64,000 nt of DNA from Sphingomonas psychrolutea (GTDB taxonomy: Bacteria > Pseudomonadota > Alphaproteobacteria > Sphingomonadales > Sphingomonadaceae), in assembly GCF_014636175.1 (NCBI RefSeq), contig NZ_BMDW01000002.1, forward strand, positions 62,001-126,000, written 5' to 3'. The notes beneath the pieces were generated by a model. It was given only the letters and a program-made list of their open reading frames with translations, was not told the DNA's origin and did not search any database. Below are positions 44,883 to 54,138 of this stretch, one piece after another; the stretch's first letter is position 1; each line of letters starts with the position of its first letter. Position numbers and translations under genes: made by a program.

Positions 44883-46477
44883 CGCACATCCTCCTTGATC
44901 AGATCGGCAGCCTTTTCACCGACCATGATTGCCGGTGCATTCGTATTTGCCGCGGGCATGATTGGCATGATCGAAGCATCGGCGACACGCAGGCCGGTGA
45001 CACCGCGCACCCTGAGCCGGGGATCGACCACGGATGCTGCATCGCCGCCCATCCTGCAGGTGCCGACGGGATGGTAACCGATACCGGCGGTCGAGCGGAT
45101 ACGATGCTCCCACGCTTCATCGCTCTGCGGTTTGGAATCTGGGTAGAGCCGGCCCCGGAGATGTGCTGCAAACGACGGCGCGTTGAGGATATCCTCGACT
45201 TGTTTCAGTCCCCGGATCAGTGCCGCAACATCGCGCGAGTCGCCTAGCAACCGGTGGTCGATCACCGGCGCTTCTGACGGATCCACGCTTCGCAAGCGAA
45301 TCGCACCGCGACTGCGCGGTTTGGCGACATTGGCGAAGACCATCACCCCCGGGCGTTTGTGCGGGCCACGTGTTGCCGGGTCGAAAGCGAGCGGGCCGAA
45401 CTGGAGCTTGATGTCGGGTTCGGTCAGTTCGGGCTGAGACCGCAGATACGCCATCGCTTCCACAGGAGTCGCCGACAGCGGCCCCCGCCCGAACGACAAA
45501 TAGTTCAGTAAGTTGAGCGGCATCCGCCCGAAGTTGAGCATCGTGTTATAGGTCGGCACATCGACGAAATAGCTGGTCTGGACGCTGGCATGTTCCTGCA
45601 GATTGCACCCGACCTCAGCCGCATCGACCTCCACCTTGATCCCAAGAGCCTGCAGTTGCGCCGCTGGCCCAATGCCCGAGCGCATGAGGATCGCGGGCGA
45701 TTGCAGAGTGCTGGCGCTGACAATCACGTCGCGCCGGGCACTGATGTCGTGGACTTGTCCATGCTTGATGTAGCGCACGCCGGTGGCACGCCCCTCAGCG
45801 ATCAGCACCTTATCGACCAGGGCGCCGGTGATAACGGTCAGGTTCGGCCGCCGCATCGCCGGTTCGAGGAAGGCGCGTGCCGCGCTCGACCGCTGACCAT
45901 TCCGTTGGGTTACCAGATTGACGAACGCGCCGTCGATATCGCCGCTGCAATAATCCGCGATCTCGCGTAACCCCCGCTCCGTACAGGCGGCAATGAAGGC
46001 ACGCGACAGTGGATGCACGTTGCGCGGGGGTGATACGCCGAGCGGTCCCGAGGTCGCGTGTGCGGGGCCAGCTTCGCCCGCATAGTCTTCTGACTTCATG
46101 AAATAGGGTTGGAGGTCGTCCCACCGCCACCCGGTGCAGCCGAGCCGGTCGGCCCAGTCGTTATAATCCGATCGGCTTCCGCGAATGTAGACCATGCCGT
46201 TGATGGCCGAGCCGCCGCCGAGCAACTTGCCGGCCGACCATATGCTTGTCCGCCCCAGCAGCGACGGGTCGGGTTCGGTCGTGTAAAGCCAGTCGGTCGC
46301 GGGCTTCCCAAGCATCCGGTACGATCCGACCGGCATCTTCACGAGGAAACCATCGCTGCGCCCGCCTGCTTCGAGCAGGACCACGGTATGCGCCGGGTTT
46401 TCTGAAAGCCGCGCGGCCAGTACGCAGCCTGCCGCACCTCCTCCAGCAATGACGAAATCGGCTTCCGCCGGAATCAT
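44879..46477 (-). CDS. GMC-family FAD oxidoreductase
   Basis: 532 residues. FAD motif VIAGGGAAGCVLAARL, GKLLGGGSAINGMVYIRG, the substrate-side His in GYHPVGTCRMG and the C-terminal NTNAPAIMVGEKAADLI. The layout is choline/alcohol dehydrogenase-like, oxidising an alcohol to aldehyde or ketone and passing electrons to an acceptor or O2. It follows the DUF35 gene by 10 bases and could supply the aldehyde for the ALDH in the same operon. Confidence 0.9.
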   Translation of the reverse strand: MIPAEADFVIAGGGAAGCVLAARLSENPAHTVVLLEAGGRSDGFLVKMPVGSYRMLGKPATDWLYTTEPDPSLLGRTSIWSAGKLLGGGSAINGMVYIRGSRSDYNDWADRLGCTGWRWDDLQPYFMKSEDYAGEAGPAHATSGPLGVSPPRNVHPLSRAFIAACTERGLREIADYCSGDIDGAFVNLVTQRNGQRSSAARAFLEPAMRRPNLTVITGALVDKVLIAEGRATGVRYIKHGQVHDISARRDVIVSASTLQSPAILMRSGIGPAAQLQALGIKVEVDAAEVGCNLQEHASVQTSYFVDVPTYNTMLNFGRMPLNLLNYLSFGRGPLSATPVEAMAYLRSQPELTEPDIKLQFGPLAFDPATRGPHKRPGVMVFANVAKPRSRGAIRLRSVDPSEAPVIDHRLLGDSRDVAALIRGLKQVEDILNAPSFAAHLRGRLYPDSKPQSDEAWEHRIRSTAGIGYHPVGTCRMGGDAASVVDPRLRVRGVTGLRVADASIMPIMPAANTNAPAIMVGEKAADLIKEDVR

Positions 46478-46487
46478 TTACCGATGA

Positions 46488-46874
46488 TCATTCAGACTGG
46501 AAAAGCGGGAAGGCGTCCCCTTCGCCTCTCCGTACACGGACGCGCATGCCCGACTTGACCGCATCGGGCGCGATGCCGGTGATCCGCGTGTGAAAATACG
46601 GCCCCTCGTCCAGCCGCACGACCGCGACCACATAAGGCACGTCGCCCGCCAGTTCCTTGACATAGGCGCGGTAGAAGATCGTGTAGGTATCGATCGTTCC
46701 GGCCGCGGACGTCGGCACCCATGCCATCGGTGCCTGACCATGGTCGATACAGCATGACGCAGGCCAGTCGTGGCGACCGCATGTGGCGCAGCGGTGCAGC
46801 AAGAAAGTCTCATCGGCTTTCCACGCATCCCAGAACGGCGCGTCGAGTTCGCCCGCGACAAGGTCTCCGATCAT
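46488..46874 (-). CDS. Zn-ribbon OB-fold protein (DUF35), partner of the aldolase-like thiolase
   Basis: 128 residues from ATG 46874, overlapping the thiolase-fold gene stop by four bases. Zinc-ribbon pair HRCATCG followed by ASCC, then an OB fold (AGTIDTYTIFYRAYVKE). Proteins like this form complexes with thiolase-superfamily enzymes; in Ltp2-ChsH2(DUF35) the partner is needed for aldolase activity. It is paralogous in role to the DUF35 gene at 30534. Confidence 0.88.
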   Translation of the reverse strand: MIGDLVAGELDAPFWDAWKADETFLLHRCATCGRHDWPASCCIDHGQAPMAWVPTSAAGTIDTYTIFYRAYVKELAGDVPYVVAVVRLDEGPYFHTRITGIAPDAVKSGMRVRVRRGEGDAFPLFQSE

Positions 46875-48025
46875 GCCTCGGCTCCCAGAATGAGCGTGCC
46901 GTGCGACCAGGTGTTCTGCACCCCGCCGTTGAGGCCATGGCCACTGGTCAACGCGATCCGCGCGTCCTTGACCTGCGTTGCCCCGGCTTCGCCGCGCAGC
47001 TGTTTCATCGCCTCGATCAGCGGCGTGAACCCCGCTGCGTAGAAGCCGGAAATCTGTCCGCCACCCGTGTTCGACGGGATTTTCCCATCGAGCGCGATAC
47101 CGCCATCCGCCACGAAGGGCCCGCCCTGCCCCGGCGCGCAAAACCCGTAATGTTCAAGCTGCATGATGACCGAAATAGTGAACGGATCGTAGAATTGCGC
47201 AGTGTCGATAGCGTCGAGCGACACGCCCGACTGCGCCAGCGCGCGACCGATCGCCGGGGCGATGGCGTCGTGATGGGCATAGACATCGCGTTGATGCCAA
47301 TTACCGATATTGTGCCCCATCCCTGCGCCAAGCAGGTAGACCGGGTGCGTCTGCGCCATCGACTTGGCACGTTCGGCGCTGGTTACGATAAACACGGCCC
47401 CGCCATCGGTATCGCGGCAGCAATCGAGCATGCGGAACGGATCGACGATCATCGGCGAGGCCTGATGCTCCTCCAGCGTAATCGGCTGGCCATATCCCAT
47501 CGCATCGGGGCGGTTGAGCGCATGGTTCCGGAGTTGAACCGCGACAGCGCCCAGATGTTCGCTCGTGGTGCCATAATGGTCCATGTGCCAGCGCGCGTGC
47601 AGTGCATGGGCACTGGCCGCACCGATCATGCCGACTTGCGCGGGATAGCCATAGCCGAGCGATCCGAACGACATCTTGCCGCCAAACCCTGGCATCCCGC
47701 CCGACGACGGGGCCATGGCATAGGCACAGGCGACCATTTCGGCCTGTCCCGACAGGATCGCGCCGGCCGCCATGATGAACGTGCACGGCGCGGTCGCCCC
47801 GCCGGTCTGCACCGGCCAGGAGAAATTGGGCGAGAGACCGAGATAGCGCAAATCCTCGCGCTCGTGCGAGGCGAGGATGTACCCATCGATGGCGTCGCGT
47901 TCGACCCCTGCATCGGCCAGTGCAATTTCGAGTGCCTGTCGCCGCAACTCGACTTCGGTGACGCCGAGCGCACGGCCTTGTTTGGTCACCCCCATGCCGA
48001 CGATCGCGATGCTGCCGCGTTTCAT
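46871..48025 (-). CDS. Thiolase-fold protein with Tyr-substituted active site, Ltp2 aldolase-like
   Basis: 384 residues of thiolase fold. Aligned to the intact thiolase at 29395, the nucleophilic Cys of NACASG becomes Gly76 (TGGATA). The His of ELHDCF becomes Tyr279 (QFYDPF), and the His of SKGHPIG is lost, with Tyr329 adjacent (SGFYAAG). Thiolysis is therefore unlikely. Steroid side-chain aldolases of the Ltp2 type also lack the thiolase triad, use Tyr residues and need a DUF35 partner, which here overlaps the 3' end. A retro-aldol C-C cleavage of a beta-hydroxyacyl-CoA is the best inference; the ALDH two bases upstream could oxidise an aldehyde product. Confidence 0.85.
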   Translation of the reverse strand: MKRGSIAIVGMGVTKQGRALGVTEVELRRQALEIALADAGVERDAIDGYILASHEREDLRYLGLSPNFSWPVQTGGATAPCTFIMAAGAILSGQAEMVACAYAMAPSSGGMPGFGGKMSFGSLGYGYPAQVGMIGAASAHALHARWHMDHYGTTSEHLGAVAVQLRNHALNRPDAMGYGQPITLEEHQASPMIVDPFRMLDCCRDTDGGAVFIVTSAERAKSMAQTHPVYLLGAGMGHNIGNWHQRDVYAHHDAIAPAIGRALAQSGVSLDAIDTAQFYDPFTISVIMQLEHYGFCAPGQGGPFVADGGIALDGKIPSNTGGGQISGFYAAGFTPLIEAMKQLRGEAGATQVKDARIALTSGHGLNGGVQNTWSHGTLILGAEA

Positions 48026-48027
48026 CG

Positions 48028-49488
48028 TCAGACTGCCGAGCCGAGGTTCATGACCTGGATTTCCTGAAACGCCCTAAAGCCCTCGATCCCCTTTTCACGC
48101 CCGACACCACTCATCTTGTGCCCGCCGATCGAGGCCGTGGGGCTCGAAAAGAACGCATTGACGTTGATCGTACCGGTGCGGATCCGCTTGGCGACGTCGA
48201 GCGCCGCCCGCGCATCCTTGCCGTAGACATAGCCCGACAAACCGAGCGAGGAGTCATTCGCCATCTCCACCGCATGATCGACATCGCGGTAGCCGATCAC
48301 ACAGACGACGGGTCCGAAAATCTCGTCCTGCGCGGCAGGGTTCTTGTTGTCGGGCACGTCGAGGATGGTCGGCTCAAAGTAAAATCCCGGCCGGTCGGGG
48401 CGCTTGCCACCGGCAACCACCGTCGCTCCGGCATCGACCGCAAGCTGCACATAGCGTTCGCAACGCGCCGCCTGAGCCGCGCTGATCACAGGCCCCATCG
48501 TCGTGGTCGGATCGGTTGAGTCGCCAATCTTGGCATAGGCCAAGCTCGCCGCCATCGCCGCAAGCACCTTGGGCTTGTCCGCTTCGGGCACGAACACTCG
48601 GGTTCCCAGCACACAGCCCTGCCCGGCATGGGCGAGGCACACGCCGATCGCCGCCGAGAACGATGCCTCAACCCGGTCGGGCAGATAGATCTGCGCCGAC
48701 TTGCCACCCAGTTCGAGTTGCAACCGCTTCATCGACGGCGCAGCTTGCGCGGCGACCTTGCTGCCAACCTCGGTCGAGCCGGTGAAGCTGACCATATCGA
48801 CTGCCGGATCGCTGGTCATCAGCGTCGCACCCTCCGGCCCCGCTTCGGCAACGATATGGAGCACGCCGTCCGGCAGCCCCGCCGCCAGCGCAGCCTCGCC
48901 CAAAGCAAGCGTAGCGAGCGGTGTGAGCGGACTGGGCCGCAAGATAACGCAATTTCCAGTGACAAGAGCGCTCATCAGCTTCCACAGGCTGATATGCAAC
49001 GGGAAGTTGTAAGCCGAAATCGCCGCGACGACGCCGACCGGAACATAGCGCTTGATGCTCTGAACAAAGCCGCCCGAACTGTTGATCCGCTCGTCCAGAG
49101 TCAGTGGATTTTCCTCGATCTCGGGCAGTTTTGCGTAAAGATCGAACATCTGCCCGATCTGGCGCAGCGGCCCGGCAACCTGCGCTTCGATGATGAACCC
49201 ACCCACCGGCGCACCGGTTTCAAGGGTGATGAGCGCCTTGAGCATGTCAGTCTGCTCGACCAACAATGCCAGGAATCGGCGAAGCACCGCGACACGCTCG
49301 CTCGGCTTCAGCGCCGCCCAGTCGCCCTTATCGGCAGTCGCACGGGCCGAGGCGATAGCGCTTGCGAACTGGTCGATCGAGGCCCCGGCGAAGGTCGCGG
49401 CCACTTCGCCCGATGAAGGATTGTGCACCGTCACCGGTGCGCCTGCGCCCTTCACGAGCCGGCCGTCGATCAACATGTCGGTCATCAT
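48028..49488 (-). CDS. Aldehyde dehydrogenase
   Basis: 486 residues from ATG 49488, overlapping the MDR gene stop (ATGA) with AGGAGA upstream. NAD(P)-binding FTGSTEVG, catalytic Glu in ELGGKS and Cys in GQGCVLGTR, then EIFGPVV. Family-typical length. It oxidises an aldehyde to a carboxylate with NAD(P)+. Next to the aldolase-like thiolase and GMC genes, it probably removes an aldehyde produced by one of them. Confidence 0.92.
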   Translation of the reverse strand: MMTDMLIDGRLVKGAGAPVTVHNPSSGEVAATFAGASIDQFASAIASARATADKGDWAALKPSERVAVLRRFLALLVEQTDMLKALITLETGAPVGGFIIEAQVAGPLRQIGQMFDLYAKLPEIEENPLTLDERINSSGGFVQSIKRYVPVGVVAAISAYNFPLHISLWKLMSALVTGNCVILRPSPLTPLATLALGEAALAAGLPDGVLHIVAEAGPEGATLMTSDPAVDMVSFTGSTEVGSKVAAQAAPSMKRLQLELGGKSAQIYLPDRVEASFSAAIGVCLAHAGQGCVLGTRVFVPEADKPKVLAAMAASLAYAKIGDSTDPTTTMGPVISAAQAARCERYVQLAVDAGATVVAGGKRPDRPGFYFEPTILDVPDNKNPAAQDEIFGPVVCVIGYRDVDHAVEMANDSSLGLSGYVYGKDARAALDVAKRIRTGTINVNAFFSSPTASIGGHKMSGVGREKGIEGFRAFQEIQVMNLGSAV

Positions 49489-50513
49489 CGTGAAATCTCT
49501 CCTACGCGGACGACCACTTTGCCCGTCACGCTGTTGTCGAACAGTCCCGCCATGGCATGCGGCAGACGCTCGATCCCGTCCTCGATATGCATGGCAACCT
49601 TCATGCGTCCGCTCGCGACCAGTTCGGCGAGCTCGGCTTCGAACGCGGGACGAAGGGCGTCCCGGCCGACCTGCGTGAAGCCCTGAAACCGCAAGCTGTT
49701 GAACATCACCGCGCGCAAGACGTCGGGCAAATGATCTACGCCCGATTCTGCATCCCCCTGATACTGCGCCATCAAGCCGCAAATCAGCACCAGTCCGCCG
49801 CGCGCCAGCAGCGGCACTACCGACGCCAGCAGCGGCCCGCCGACATTGTCGAAATACACATCCGCGCCGGTGGGCAGCGCCTTTGCGAGCTGTTCCATGA
49901 AGTCGGGCGCGTGCCGGTCGACCGCCACATCATAGCCGATCTGGTCGACCAGATAGCGGCATTTGGCCTCTCCCCCGGCGATGCCGACCACGCGACCGCC
50001 GCGTGCATGGATCAGTGCACCTGCGGCCGACCCGACCGCGCCCGCGGCGCCGCTGACGAGGAAGGTCTGGCCGGACTTTACACCGCCCGCAACATTCAGC
50101 CCGACATAGGCGGTGAAGCCGGGCAGGCCGCCGATGCCCAGCGCATTTTCTGGTCCGCCGAGTTTCGGGTTGACGCGCTGCACGCCTGCCCCGTTCGACA
50201 CGGCATGATGCTGCCAGCCAAAGCGTCCCTCGACAATCGTCCCGACCGAGAATTCCGGGTGGTTGGACTGGACAATTTCGCCGACCGCTGGACCCGGAAT
50301 CGTCGTACCCAGCGGCATAGGTGGCATCTTGCCGCCGAGCGGGGCGGGGTCGATGAACAACCGCAGCATCGGATCGACCGAAACGTACAGCGCACGCACG
50401 AGGAATTCGCCGTCACCGGGGACCAGTACGACCTGATCCTCGATAGCGAAATTGGACGCGCGCATTGCCCCCTGCGGGTAATGGCGCAGGACAACACGCT
50501 GTCCGCTAGGCAT
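49485..50513 (-). CDS. Zinc-free MDR reductase (LTB4 dehydrogenase/curcumin reductase-like)
   Basis: 342 residues from ATG 50513 (GGAG six bases upstream); the longer frame is not needed. The MDR fold has the nucleotide motif SGAAGAVGSAAG and VYFDNVGG, and no Cys ligands for zinc. Members reduce alpha-beta double bonds of ketones or aldehydes with NADPH. It lies 26 bases after the amidohydrolase and overlaps the ALDH. Confidence 0.88.
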   Translation of the reverse strand: MPSGQRVVLRHYPQGAMRASNFAIEDQVVLVPGDGEFLVRALYVSVDPMLRLFIDPAPLGGKMPPMPLGTTIPGPAVGEIVQSNHPEFSVGTIVEGRFGWQHHAVSNGAGVQRVNPKLGGPENALGIGGLPGFTAYVGLNVAGGVKSGQTFLVSGAAGAVGSAAGALIHARGGRVVGIAGGEAKCRYLVDQIGYDVAVDRHAPDFMEQLAKALPTGADVYFDNVGGPLLASVVPLLARGGLVLICGLMAQYQGDAESGVDHLPDVLRAVMFNSLRFQGFTQVGRDALRPAFEAELAELVASGRMKVAMHIEDGIERLPHAMAGLFDNSVTGKVVVRVGEISR

Positions 50514-50539
50514 CGATTTCTCCAGTTTTGTCAGATAGG

Positions 50540-51721
50540 TCAGAGATTGTAGAGAATCTTGGCCCGACCGCCGATGATCATGTTCTTGTCGGCCTCGGGC
50601 ACGCCCGCAAACAGCTCCTCGATCTTGTCCATCGAGTGCGGGAACGTCGTTTCCGAATGCGGATAGTCCGACGACCACATGATGTTGCCCGCCCCCGGCA
50701 TCTCGCGCGTCAGGATACCGACGCGATCATGGATGAACGAACCGTAGATGTTTCGGTCCATGAAAAAGCTCGGCGGATTTTTGAGGACGCTGTTCACCCA
50801 ATGACGCTGCTTGTGCCAGGTTTCATCCATGTAATTCGCCGCGAAAGCGAGCCAGCCGACGCCGCTTTCGACCGAGACGAGCTTGAGGTCGGGGAAGCGC
50901 TGGAACACGCCGCCATAGATCATGATCGCAATCGGCTCGGCCATACCGAATTTCGACATCAGCAGATCGGACAGGAAAAATTTCGGCTCGGTGAAGCGCA
51001 CGGCGCGACCGCCGAGATGGATGGTGATCGGCACGCCAAGATCGCACGCCGCCTTCCAGAACGGATCGAATTCGGCATCGGCATAGCTGCGCTCGCCAGT
51101 GACGTCACCGGTCAGCGCCATCATCTGCGATTCGCTGCTTTTCAGCGACTCAAGCTTCTTCATCGGGAAGGCAGGAATGTTAATCGCCTTAAGCCCGCGC
51201 TTCACGCAGTCGCGCATCAGTGCGATCGCGACATCGACATCCTGCATCGGAATATAACCGACACCGACGAAGCGTTTGGGATCGTGCGCGCAGAAATCGG
51301 CGAGCCAGTTGTTATACGCGGTAAAGCTGGCGGTGAAGAGTTCGATGTTCGACGTGCCGAGCGGGCCGCCGCCGAACAATACGGCGGTGTCGATGCCGTC
51401 TTCGTCCATGTCGGCGATCCGAGCCTTGGGCATCCAACCGCCGGCACGCGCATCGGCGACGCGCCCTTCCATCTTAAACTCTTCGCCCTTGCGGCCGGCC
51501 TGCGCGCTGATCAGGTTAACCTTCCGCCGCTTGCCTTCAAAAACAATATAGTCGCAATCCTCGCCATGCTCGACCTGCGGCGCGTGTTCGCGCAGGGACT
51601 CGGGCAGATAGTCCGCCCACATATCGTGCGACGGATTCACATGCGCGTCGGCATCGACGATCAGCGCCTTGGGACGGGTATCGGGCCGGGGGGCAACGAG
51701 CGTATCGGTGTGGTCAGCCAT
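50540..51721 (-). CDS. Amidohydrolase-2 family protein
   Basis: 393 residues from ATG 51721 with AAGGAGAG upstream. Metal-ligand region VDADAHVNP, ITIHLGG, RFPDLKLVSVESG and MWSSDYPHSE are conserved family positions. It is the first gene of a seven-gene minus-strand operon (amidohydrolase, MDR, ALDH, thiolase-fold, DUF35, GMC, hydrolase relic). A possible role is hydrolytic ring opening or decarboxylation. Its promoter region holds a TTGATATC inverted repeat. Confidence 0.88.
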   Translation of the reverse strand: MADHTDTLVAPRPDTRPKALIVDADAHVNPSHDMWADYLPESLREHAPQVEHGEDCDYIVFEGKRRKVNLISAQAGRKGEEFKMEGRVADARAGGWMPKARIADMDEDGIDTAVLFGGGPLGTSNIELFTASFTAYNNWLADFCAHDPKRFVGVGYIPMQDVDVAIALMRDCVKRGLKAINIPAFPMKKLESLKSSESQMMALTGDVTGERSYADAEFDPFWKAACDLGVPITIHLGGRAVRFTEPKFFLSDLLMSKFGMAEPIAIMIYGGVFQRFPDLKLVSVESGVGWLAFAANYMDETWHKQRHWVNSVLKNPPSFFMDRNIYGSFIHDRVGILTREMPGAGNIMWSSDYPHSETTFPHSMDKIEELFAGVPEADKNMIIGGRAKILYNL

Positions 51722-51791
51722 GCAGTCTCTCCTTCGTTGCCCTCGAGTACCTGACGCGAGTCCATCGACGCAAATATGAAAAAACGGCATT

Positions 51792-51812
51792 TTGATATCA
51801 TAGAGATATCAA
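51792..51812. promoter_or_regulatory. TTGATATC inverted repeat, operator candidate
   Basis: TTGATATC (51792-51799) and GATATCAA (51805-51812) are perfect 8-base arms with a 5-base spacer, about 70 bases upstream of the amidohydrolase start. It differs from the CAATGC motif elsewhere, so this operon may have its own regulator. Confidence 0.5.
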
Positions 51813-51824
51813 TAGCCGGTCAGT

Positions 51825-52900
51825 TTATCTGGGCTGGTGGTCCCCAGCCGTCACTCGCAGGTTGAGCCGTGCGGGCTTCAGACCCGCCGCCTTTGCAGTC
51901 AGCACCAGCCAGCCCGTTTGCTTGCCTGGGCGCACGATCGCCAGCGCCTGACCGTGCCAGGTCCAGCGTCGCGGGCGCTTGAAACTGTCGACATTGTGCG
52001 GGTTGCCGTTGGCCACTCCGGTGAGTTCACCCGCCCCCTCCACCGCGAAATCGACCTTGAGCGTAGCATCGGGCACGACCCGGCCGCGATCGTCCAACAC
52101 TTCGACGAGCACATGCGCAAGGTCGGCGCGGCTGGTCGTCAAGCCGCGCACGTCGGAAGTAAGCCGCAGCGCGGCGGGCTTGCCCGTGGTCGCCAGCGTC
52201 TTGCGCGCGAATACCAGCGACTGGGCTTGCCGCGATTGTCGACCCGCACCGCAAGGACGTTGTTGCCAGACGGATCGAGATGCGGCGTCAGATCATAGGC
52301 GAAGGATGTATAGCCATTGGGGTGGAACCCGAGATGGACGCCGTTGAGCCAAATATCGGCATTGCGATACACACCGTCGAAGCAAAGCGCGACGCGCTGC
52401 GTGGCGGCGTCGACGGGTAGTTTGAAGTGCTTGCGATACCAGCCGATATTGCCGACCGTATAGCCCTGCCCGCGTCCGCCCGGCATCAGGACGCGCCCGA
52501 AACCGGGAATGGTCACATCCACATCGGGCTTGGGATCGGCATTGAGATCGAATGGGCCGATCACCGGCGGCGCAACGCCGTCGGGCGAGGGCAAGGTGTG
52601 AAAGGCATAAAGCGACGGATTTGCGGTCGCGCCTCCGTCATCCGAGCCACCCGGCAAGTCCTCGATGCGCCAATCGTGCGGCAGATCGATCGCCCGCCAC
52701 GTGCCGTCGGCAAAACCCGGTGCCTGTGCAGCCTGGGGATCGCCAAGGAAAAATCTCCAATCGCCATCGAACGACACGTCGCGTGCGGGCGATTTGCCGC
52801 GGCCGGACGCAGCGTGGAGGCGCGGCGCGGCCAAGGCGGCGGCGGCGGTTACCGACGCTTTGAGGGCGGAGCGTCTGGAAATGTCTGTCAAACGACTCAC
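51825..52900 (-). pseudogene. GH2 beta-galactosidase with catalytic barrel deleted
   Basis: From a GTG at 52900 (overlapping the upstream stop) the frame has a Tat-type leader (SRRSALKAS), then the GH2 N-terminal sugar-binding domain (FDGDWRFFLGD, IDLPHDWRIED, GWYRKHF, FDGVYRNADIWLNG, PSRWYS). After that point it changes frame and runs straight into a C-terminal domain (KPAALRLTSDV, HVLVEVLDDRG, VDFAVEG, LTGVANGNP). The whole TIM barrel with both catalytic Glu is missing, roughly 450-500 residues judged from the family's usual length. It is not active. The gene belongs with the hydrolase at 52897. Confidence 0.8.
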
Positions 52901-54063
52901 GGCGTCATGCCATGATCGTCCAGAAAGCGCAGCATCGATTGCCGCACCAGCTGATTGCCGATGCTGCCGCTGCCGAGATCGAAGGCATGTTCGGCATAGG
53001 GCATTTTGATCAGCCGCGTCGGAATGCCTGCTGCCCGCGCCTGAGCCTCGAACGCATAGGCCGCTTGCGGATCGACTAGATGGTCGGACTCGGGGATGAT
53101 CAGCAGCGTCGGGGGCGCTTTGGCATTGATATGCGTCGCCGAGGCAATGGCGGTGTAGCGATCGGGAAACGTCTCGGGCGAACCGCCGGTATAATGGTCG
53201 CCCATCATCCGTCCGAACACACCGAGCAAGGGGTCGACCGGGCGGTACATGCGCGCCGGATCGACAACGGGGTACAGCGCGAGCGTCGCAGCGATGTGCG
53301 GCACGGTGCCTGCGCAGGATGGCTCGAGCGTTCCCGCACTGGCGCGATAGGAAAGGTTGAGGACGAGGTTTCCGCCTGCGGATTCTCCCCACAACGCCAG
53401 CCTCGATACGTCGCCGCCATAGCGGCCCGCATTCGCCCCGACCCAGGCCAGCGCGCAGCCAAGCTGCGGCTCGACGACATTCCATGTGTGTCGTGTCGCG
53501 GTCGACAGGCTATATTCGATCGAAATCACCAGATATCCGCGCGCGACGAACCAGCGATAATCCGCTTCGCGCTGCTTGAGCGACTGGCCACCCCAGCCAC
53601 CGCCGTGGACATAGACCAGGATCGGCGCGGCGTTGCTGCCGGGCTTCGGGCGATAAATGTCGAGCGGCAAGTGTTGTCCGTCATAAGCCGCGTAGATCAT
53701 CGTTTCGGGCTTCGGATTTGCCGCACTTTGCGAGGTGGCAAGCAGAGCCTGCGCCAAGTCGATGCTGATGCCATTCGCCCGCGCAACGGCGATCTGCTGT
53801 ATCTGAACATAGCCAAAGCCCAGCGCCGCGATCGCCGCAAGCGACGCCACGACACCTGTCCGCTTATGGCGGTTGCGACGCCAGCGCAGAAAAAGCCAAA
53901 CCGCGCCGAGAATCGAGATCAGAGTGACCCAGGGGCCGAACCTGGAAGTGACGACCGGTCCGAGTTCGCCCAGCATCGGGATCGCTGGAATCAGGCTGCC
54001 AATCGCCGCAAGGCCGAACAGAGAAAGCAGCGCATACGCGAAGATCTTCAAGCTTTTAGCCAC
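52897..54063 (-). CDS. Membrane-anchored alpha/beta hydrolase
   Basis: 388 residues if the GTG at 54063 is used; an earlier GTG would sit inside a terminator hairpin. Three or so hydrophobic segments in the first 105 residues (IFAYALLSLFGLAAIGSLI, PWVTLISILGAVWLFL, VASLAAIAALGFGYV) anchor the domain. An esterase/lipase domain follows with YVHGGGWGG, GESAGGN, acid in IPESDHLVD and His in YAEHAFD. It is likely to hydrolyse esters at the membrane or periplasmic side. It overlaps the dead GH2 gene, and a strong terminator separates it from the TonB receptor. Confidence 0.83.
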   Translation of the reverse strand: MAKSLKIFAYALLSLFGLAAIGSLIPAIPMLGELGPVVTSRFGPWVTLISILGAVWLFLRWRRNRHKRTGVVASLAAIAALGFGYVQIQQIAVARANGISIDLAQALLATSQSAANPKPETMIYAAYDGQHLPLDIYRPKPGSNAAPILVYVHGGGWGGQSLKQREADYRWFVARGYLVISIEYSLSTATRHTWNVVEPQLGCALAWVGANAGRYGGDVSRLALWGESAGGNLVLNLSYRASAGTLEPSCAGTVPHIAATLALYPVVDPARMYRPVDPLLGVFGRMMGDHYTGGSPETFPDRYTAIASATHINAKAPPTLLIIPESDHLVDPQAAYAFEAQARAAGIPTRLIKMPYAEHAFDLGSGSIGNQLVRQSMLRFLDDHGMTP

Positions 54064-54088
54064 GCACCCGCGCCTTTCCCGAACGCAC

Positions 54089-54122
54089 AAAAGGCGCGGC
54101 CTTCCGAAGAAGCCGCGCCTTT
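54089..54122 (-). terminator. Rho-independent terminator after TonB receptor
   Basis: On the minus strand AAAGGCGCGGC pairs with GCCGCGCCTTT over 11 perfect bases around an 11-base loop, followed by T's. It lies 17 bases after the receptor stop at 54139 and just before the hydrolase start. Confidence 0.8.
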
Positions 54123-54138
54123 CATGTTGTTGCTACTC

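Noticed and set aside
46721-48067. 448-codon open frame opposite the thiolase-fold gene
   Set aside because: Antisense shadow; no motif, Arg-rich composition.
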